The notes under the pieces: model-generated
The model's database searches: none
What the model was told of the DNA's origin: nothing
What the model saw: only the letters and a program-made list of their open reading frames with translations
NCBI RefSeq assembly: GCF_000284295.1
Contig: NC_017093.1
Span: 7,688,001 to 7,752,000 of the forward strand
Origin: Actinoplanes missouriensis 431
GTDB taxonomy: Bacteria; Actinomycetota; Actinomycetes; Mycobacteriales; Micromonosporaceae
Length of the DNA stretch: 64,000 bases
Reading direction: 5' to 3'
Program-made: the position numbers and the translations under genes
Shown here: positions 60,020 to 64,000 of the stretch, piece by piece
Position numbering within the stretch: the stretch's first letter is position 1
How the letters are laid out: every line of letters begins with the position of its first letter

Positions 60020-62179
60020 TCAGCCCAGGCCGACAAGCCTGGCGATGTCCTCGAAGACGTTCACCGCGTCCTGCGGCAGCGGCTTACCGTTCGCGTACCC
60101 GTACGCCAGCACCAGCGCGACGAGCGGCACGACCACCATCGCCATCAGGCTGATCAGGATCTGCACCGCCCGCAGCATCCGCCCGCGCCGCTTCGGTTTC
60201 CGCTGCGGTTTCTGCTGCGGTTTCTGCTTGCCGGAACGTTTCCGCAGGTCGGGCTGCGGGTCAGGACCGGGTGGCTGCGGTCGCTGCGGCGCACGCGGCG
60301 CGGCCGCGACCGCCCGCGCCGGCGGAACCGGGCGTGCCGACCCCATCACCGGCGAGACCGGACGCGTCTGCGCGCCCATCGGGGAGATCGGCCGGGCGTG
60401 TGCCACCACCGGCGGCGCCTGCCGCGTCGCGCGCGGCGCCGGTCCGGCCTGCCTCGGGGGTACGGCTGACGGCCACCCGTCGTTCCGCGGCGGCGCAGTG
60501 GCGGCCGTGGCGTCCGGATCGGGTCGCCAGGTCGACGGGTCGGCGTGCGGCCACGGGTCGACCGGCGGTCGCAGATGCGGCGGCAGGTCCGTGTGCTCGG
60601 GTTCGAACCGCTGCGGCTCCGGCTCGGCGGCCTCGACCCGCTGCGGCGTCCGCTTCGGCAGCGGCGCGGCCTCGTCCCGGCGGTCCGCCCCGGCCGAGCT
60701 CGGTGCCGGCTGGTCCGGTGGCGGGGTCTCGCCGAGGTTCTCCGTGGCGAGCGGCCCGGGAACCGGGAACGGGCCTGACACCCGCACCGCTGTCGGGCCG
60801 TCCTCCGCCGGACCCGCCTCGTCCGGGGAGTCGGCGGCCGGCTCCGGGCGATCGGCGAGCGCCGTCGCCGCCTCGGCCTCGGCGGCCAGCTCGGCCGACG
60901 GCTGCACGGCGACCGGCGTGGTCACCGCGGGTCGTTCCTCGGTCGGACCGGCCACCGCGGTCAGCGGGGCGCCGGACACGGCGGCCGGGAGCCGGCCGGC
61001 CACGACCGTCGCGCCGTCCGGCTCGGCGCCGGCCTTCTCGGCCGGGAGGTACTTCGAGGGCAGCCGCAGCTCCTCGGTGGGCCCGGGCGCGGCCGGCTCG
61101 CTCGCCAGCAGCGCCGCGCCGGCCAGGATGCTGCCCTCGGCCACCACCAGCTCCGGCTGTTCGATCACCACCGGCGGGTCGCCCAGCTCGCGGTGCAGCA
61201 GCGTGGCGACCAGCGGGATCCGGCTCGCGCCGCCGACCAGGAAGACGCCGGCCAGCCGGCCGTCCGGCAGGTCGGCCCAGCGCAGCAGGTTCCGGGTGAT
61301 CTCGACGGTCTGGTCCAGCACCGGCCGGGCCACCGTCTCCAGCTCCTCGCGGGTGAGGTGCGCCTCGGTGTCCAGCAGCGGCACCACGAAGTCCGCGGCC
61401 TGCGCCCGGGAGAGCCGCTCCTTGGCGATCCGCACGTCGTCCCAGAGCTGCCGCCGGGCGCGCCGCTCCTCGACTGTCGCCGGTTCCATCAGCGGCTGCC
61501 AGCCGTCGGTCCGCAGGTGCTCCACGATCGCCGCGTCCACGTCCAGGCCGCCGAGATCGTCCCGGCCGTCCACGGCCAGAACCTCGAACCCCGACGAGGT
61601 ACGCGCCACCACGCTCGCGTCGAACGTGCCGGCCCCGAAGTCGTGCACCACCACGACCGAGCCGATCGGCACGTCGCGCCCGAGCACCTCGGCGAAGTAC
61701 GTCGCTGCGGCGACCGGCTCGGCGACCAGGCGGACGCTCTCCAGACCGGCTCGCGCGGCCGCCTCGGCGAGCAGGGTGCGGCGCGCCGAGCCCCAGCTGG
61801 CCGGGCAGGTCAGCGTGGTCTCCGGCCGGTACGGCCCGACCGCCCGGTGCCACTCCTCGACGACCCGGGCCAGCACCGCCGCGATCAGCTCGACGGTCTC
61901 GAACTCCCGCTCGCCGAGCAGCACCAGGCCGTCGTCGACGCGGCGTTTCGGGTTCGGCTCGAACCGCGCCGGGTCGAGCCGGGCGCTGTGCACCGCGTCC
62001 CGCCCGACGAGCAGGTTGCCCGCGGCGTCGGCGTAGACGGCCGACGGCAGCAGCGGGGAGCCGTCGACCAGGATCGGCCGGGCACGGCCGTCCGGCCATC
62101 GCGCCACGGCGACGGTGTTCGAGGTGCCGAAGTCGATGCCGAGGGCGTACCGCTTCGGACCACCCTGGTCGATGGACAT
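60020..62179 (-). CDS. Hsp70-like ATPase with C-terminal membrane helix, no substrate domain
   Basis: 719 residues from ATG 62179; TAGACT at -12 to -7 suggests a leaderless start. Residues 1-370 are an actin/Hsp70 ATPase domain: LGIDFGTSNTVAVARW, VVVVHDFGAGTFDASVV, GVFLVGGASRIPLVATLL. There is no peptide-binding beta-sandwich; a Pro/Ala/Glu-rich disordered stretch (about 380-645) leads to a basic segment (KQKPQQKPQRKPKRRGR) and one membrane helix (about 665-690). Predicted membrane-tethered ATPase of unknown client. Confidence 0.88.
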   Translation of the reverse strand: MSIDQGGPKRYALGIDFGTSNTVAVARWPDGRARPILVDGSPLLPSAVYADAAGNLLVGRDAVHSARLDPARFEPNPKRRVDDGLVLLGEREFETVELIAAVLARVVEEWHRAVGPYRPETTLTCPASWGSARRTLLAEAAARAGLESVRLVAEPVAAATYFAEVLGRDVPIGSVVVVHDFGAGTFDASVVARTSSGFEVLAVDGRDDLGGLDVDAAIVEHLRTDGWQPLMEPATVEERRARRQLWDDVRIAKERLSRAQAADFVVPLLDTEAHLTREELETVARPVLDQTVEITRNLLRWADLPDGRLAGVFLVGGASRIPLVATLLHRELGDPPVVIEQPELVVAEGSILAGAALLASEPAAPGPTEELRLPSKYLPAEKAGAEPDGATVVAGRLPAAVSGAPLTAVAGPTEERPAVTTPVAVQPSAELAAEAEAATALADRPEPAADSPDEAGPAEDGPTAVRVSGPFPVPGPLATENLGETPPPDQPAPSSAGADRRDEAAPLPKRTPQRVEAAEPEPQRFEPEHTDLPPHLRPPVDPWPHADPSTWRPDPDATAATAPPRNDGWPSAVPPRQAGPAPRATRQAPPVVAHARPISPMGAQTRPVSPVMGSARPVPPARAVAAAPRAPQRPQPPGPDPQPDLRKRSGKQKPQQKPQRKPKRRGRMLRAVQILISLMAMVVVPLVALVLAYGYANGKPLPQDAVNVFEDIARLVGLG

Positions 62180-62221
62180 GACCGCAGTCTAGGCAATGAC
62201 GGACCCGTATCGGTCCCTCCA

Positions 62222-62995
62222 CTACCTGCCGGTGAACTTCGGCCGCCGCTTCTCGACGAAAGCGGTGGTTCCCTCCACCCGGTCGTCGGTCGCGAACAGC
62301 CCGGTGAACAGGTGCGACTCCAGCGCAAGGCCGGAATCGAGGTCCACGTCCAGTCCGCCGTCGATCGCCTGTTTCGCGGCGCGCAGCGCGAGCGCCGGGC
62401 CGGTGACGAACGGGCGGACCAGGTCGAGCGCCGTCGCGTAGACCTCCGCGGCCGGGACGACCCGGTCGGCGAGACCGATCCGCAGGGACTCCTCGGCGTC
62501 CACCATCCGGCCGGAGAAGATCAGGTCCTTGGCCTTGGCCGGGCCGATCAGGCGGGCCAGCCGCTGGGTGCCGCCGGCGCCCGGGATGAGCCCGAGCTTC
62601 ACCTCCGGCTGGCCCAGCTTGGCGTCGTCCGCGACCACCCGCCAGTCGCAGGCGAGAGCCAGCTCACATCCGCCGCCCAGCGCGTACCCGGTGATCGCGG
62701 CGACGACCGGTTTCGGGATCCGGGCGACGGTATCGATCGCGCTGGTCAGCGCGCCGGCCCGGGACACCATCCGCGAGTAGGTGGCGGTGGTGAACTCGGT
62801 GATGTCGGCGCCGGCCGCGAAGACCTTCTCGCCGCCGAAGACGACCACCGCGCGGATCTCGTCGTCGGCGGACGCGGCCTGCGCGGCCTCCCGCAACTCC
62901 TCCTGGACCCGCACGTTGACCGCGTTCATCGGTGGCCGGTCGAGCCGGATCGTCCCGATGCCACCGGACACCTCGAGCCGTACGAACTCGCCCAC
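62222..62995 (-). CDS. enoyl-CoA hydratase/isomerase
   Basis: 257 residues from GTG 62995 (GGAGG upstream). Crotonase fold with FGGEKVFAAGADITEF for the oxyanion hole, ITGYALGGGCELALACDWRVVADDAKLGQPEVKLGLIPGAGGTQRLARLIG around the active site, and a Glu in each of the two usual positions (GGCELA, GQPEVK). Hydrates trans-2-enoyl-CoA in beta-oxidation; EtfAB elsewhere in the window would serve the preceding dehydrogenase. 42 bp upstream of the Hsp70-like gene on the same strand. Confidence 0.92.
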   Translation of the reverse strand: MGEFVRLEVSGGIGTIRLDRPPMNAVNVRVQEELREAAQAASADDEIRAVVVFGGEKVFAAGADITEFTTATYSRMVSRAGALTSAIDTVARIPKPVVAAITGYALGGGCELALACDWRVVADDAKLGQPEVKLGLIPGAGGTQRLARLIGPAKAKDLIFSGRMVDAEESLRIGLADRVVPAAEVYATALDLVRPFVTGPALALRAAKQAIDGGLDVDLDSGLALESHLFTGLFATDDRVEGTTAFVEKRRPKFTGR

Positions 62996-63075
62996 CCGTG
63001 CCTCCTCGCGCTGGGTCGTTTGGCCGACAGCCTATGCCGGGTACCGATTACATTGGGGGGTCTCTGGGAGGGGAA

Positions 63076-63537
63076 ATGACGACGTACTACCGGGACCCGG
63101 AAGTGCTCATCACATCGTCCGGCGTCCACATGAACAACCAGGACTTCCGGCTGCCCGAGCTGATCCGGGTCTGGTACACGCGAGGCGCCCGGGACTGGGG
63201 CGTCATCGCCCGGCGCGGCGCGCTCGGGCTCACCATGCTGCTGCCGCTCGCGGCCGGCGTGCTCGCCATCGGCGTGGCGCTGGTCATCGAGGCCACCTTC
63301 GCCACCACGCTCGCCTTCCTGGTCGGCGGTGTCCTGGTCGGCCTCGCCGTCGTGCCCGTCGCCGACCTGCTGCTCGAGCGGGTCGACAGGTCGTACGACC
63401 GGGGGAGCCGCAGCCTGGAGATCTGGGGCCGCGTGCCGGGCGGCGACGTGCTGCTGCTGCGCACCGACAACGCCCAGCGGTTCGGCCGGGTCTACCGGGC
63501 ACTCCAGCGGGCTCTCGAACCGGCCGTGCGCCGGTGA
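63076..63537 (+). CDS. small membrane protein, DUF6232-like
   Basis: 153 residues from ATG 63076 (GGGAGG 4 bases upstream). Begins TTYYRDPEVLITSSGVHMNNQDFRLPELIRVWYTRGARDW, two adjacent membrane segments (about 57-100), then a soluble tail RSYDRGSRSLEIWGRVPGGDVLLLRTDNAQRFGRVYRALQRAL. This layout is common in Actinobacteria without known function. Stop overlaps the next start by 4 bp. Confidence 0.82.
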   Translation: MTTYYRDPEVLITSSGVHMNNQDFRLPELIRVWYTRGARDWGVIARRGALGLTMLLPLAAGVLAIGVALVIEATFATTLAFLVGGVLVGLAVVPVADLLLERVDRSYDRGSRSLEIWGRVPGGDVLLLRTDNAQRFGRVYRALQRALEPAVRR

Positions 63538-63887
63538 GGCGGGACGCCGCGGGCCTGGCCGCCCTGCTCGCCACGACGGGTGTGCTGCACCTCGCCGTCC
63601 CGAAGCCCTTCGACCGGATCGTCCCGCGGTCCCTGCCCGGATCACCGCGCACGTGGACGTACCTCAGCGGGGTGGCCGAGCTGGCAGTGGCCGCCGCCGT
63701 CGCACATCCCCGGACCCGGCGGGCCGGCGGTCTCGCCGCCGCCGCGCTCTTCGCGGCGGTCTTCCCCGCCAACGTCACGATGGCCGCCGACTGGCGGCGC
63801 GCCTCCCCGGCCCGGCGGGCGATCGCCTATGGCCGGCTGCCGCTGCAGGCGCCCCTGATCGCCTGGGCCTGGCGGGTGTCCCGCTGA
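63534..63887 (+). CDS. DoxX-like membrane protein
   Basis: 117 residues from GTG 63534, coupled to the upstream gene by a GTGA overlap. Four short hydrophobic segments; the pattern TTGVLHLAVPKPFDRIVP ... LSGVAELAVAAAV ... AAALFAAVFPANVTMAADW resembles the DoxX/DUF4267-like small membrane proteins. Function unknown. Confidence 0.78.
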   Translation: MRRDAAGLAALLATTGVLHLAVPKPFDRIVPRSLPGSPRTWTYLSGVAELAVAAAVAHPRTRRAGGLAAAALFAAVFPANVTMAADWRRASPARRAIAYGRLPLQAPLIAWAWRVSR

Positions 63888-63943
63888 CCGCTTCGGCGGA
63901 AATCACGGACCTCGTCGTCCGTCTTGGGGACGATGAAGGGACC

Positions 63944-64000
63944 ATGAGCAGGAACGCCGGAATTCCCATCGCATCCCTGGACGACGCCGTTCGCGTGGTC
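63944..64000 (+). CDS. start of an unidentified gene, cut by the window end
   Basis: Reading frame MSRNAGIPIASLDDAVRVV continues past the last base. GAAGGG lies just upstream of ATG 63944, a fair ribosome site. Too little sequence for any assignment. Confidence 0.5.
   Translation, partial: MSRNAGIPIASLDDAVRVV

Noticed and set aside
63775..63969. 64-residue minus-strand frame near the window end
   Set aside because: Largely antisense to the DoxX-like gene; no supporting features.

Overview
The window is GC-rich actinobacterial chromosome. The gene families, leaderless starts and several dual GGDEF-EAL proteins fit Micromonosporaceae, possibly Actinoplanes; the genus is my inference. The backbone (FAH hydrolase, leuB, serA, ilvCNB, gatBAC, ligA, mnmA, cysteine desulfurase, etfA/etfB) has the same general order as Mycobacterium tuberculosis Rv2993c to Rv3029c, so this is mostly conserved core chromosome with lineage-specific genes inserted. 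I see no insertion sequence, prophage, CRISPR array or integron.

Layout. 1-4.6 kb: 3' part of a large LuxR-type regulator, an alpha/beta hydrolase and two metallo-beta-lactamase-fold hydrolases. 4.65-5.28 kb: two identical tRNA-Glu(CTC) genes, each followed by its own terminator, and tRNA-Gln(CTG). 5.3-15 kb: NmrA-type oxidoreductase, FAH hydrolase, an ABC exporter operon with a small HTH regulator, a glycosylase-family protein, ArfB-like rescue factor, an M16 peptidase pair, an endonuclease/exonuclease/phosphatase-fold protein and a GNAT acetyltransferase. 15-31 kb: branched-chain amino-acid cluster (cimA, ilvE, leuB, serA, ilvC, ilvN, ilvB, ilvD), with two leader-peptide attenuators, before cimA and before ilvB. 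31-36 kb: NUDIX hydrolase and a sugar ABC importer with a divergent LacI repressor. 36-43.4 kb: PAS-GGDEF-EAL protein, PH-domain protein, lipoprotein sugar dehydrogenase, membrane metallophosphoesterase, and a secreted ricin-lectin/pectate lyase with a CebR-like operator upstream. 43.5-57 kb: gatCAB, a third GGDEF-EAL protein with an odd pentapeptide N-terminus, ligA with a repeat insertion, MetE-like protein, mnmA, cysteine desulfurase, etfA and etfB. 57-64 kb: a small-membrane-protein operon, a ThDP enzyme, an Hsp70-like membrane protein, enoyl-CoA hydratase and further small membrane proteins.

How genes fit together. cimA makes citramalate, which LeuCD (not in this window) and LeuB turn into 2-oxobutyrate; IlvBN, IlvC, IlvD and IlvE finish isoleucine and valine. 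GatCAB amidates Glu charged on tRNA-Gln, and the tRNA-Gln and tRNA-Glu genes are in the same window. Cysteine desulfurase feeds sulfur to MnmA for tRNA 2-thiolation.

Most interesting for follow-up: the cimA leader peptide, which contains Ile-Ile and ends in Cys-Cys before a textbook terminator; the period-5 N-terminus of the 46.8-49.2 kb GGDEF-EAL protein; the period-6 insertion in LigA; the 116-bp imperfect palindrome between the phosphatase gene and ilvE; and the duplicated tRNA-Glu/terminator cassette flanking a 3 x 32-bp repeat. I did not find a clearly new multi-gene system.
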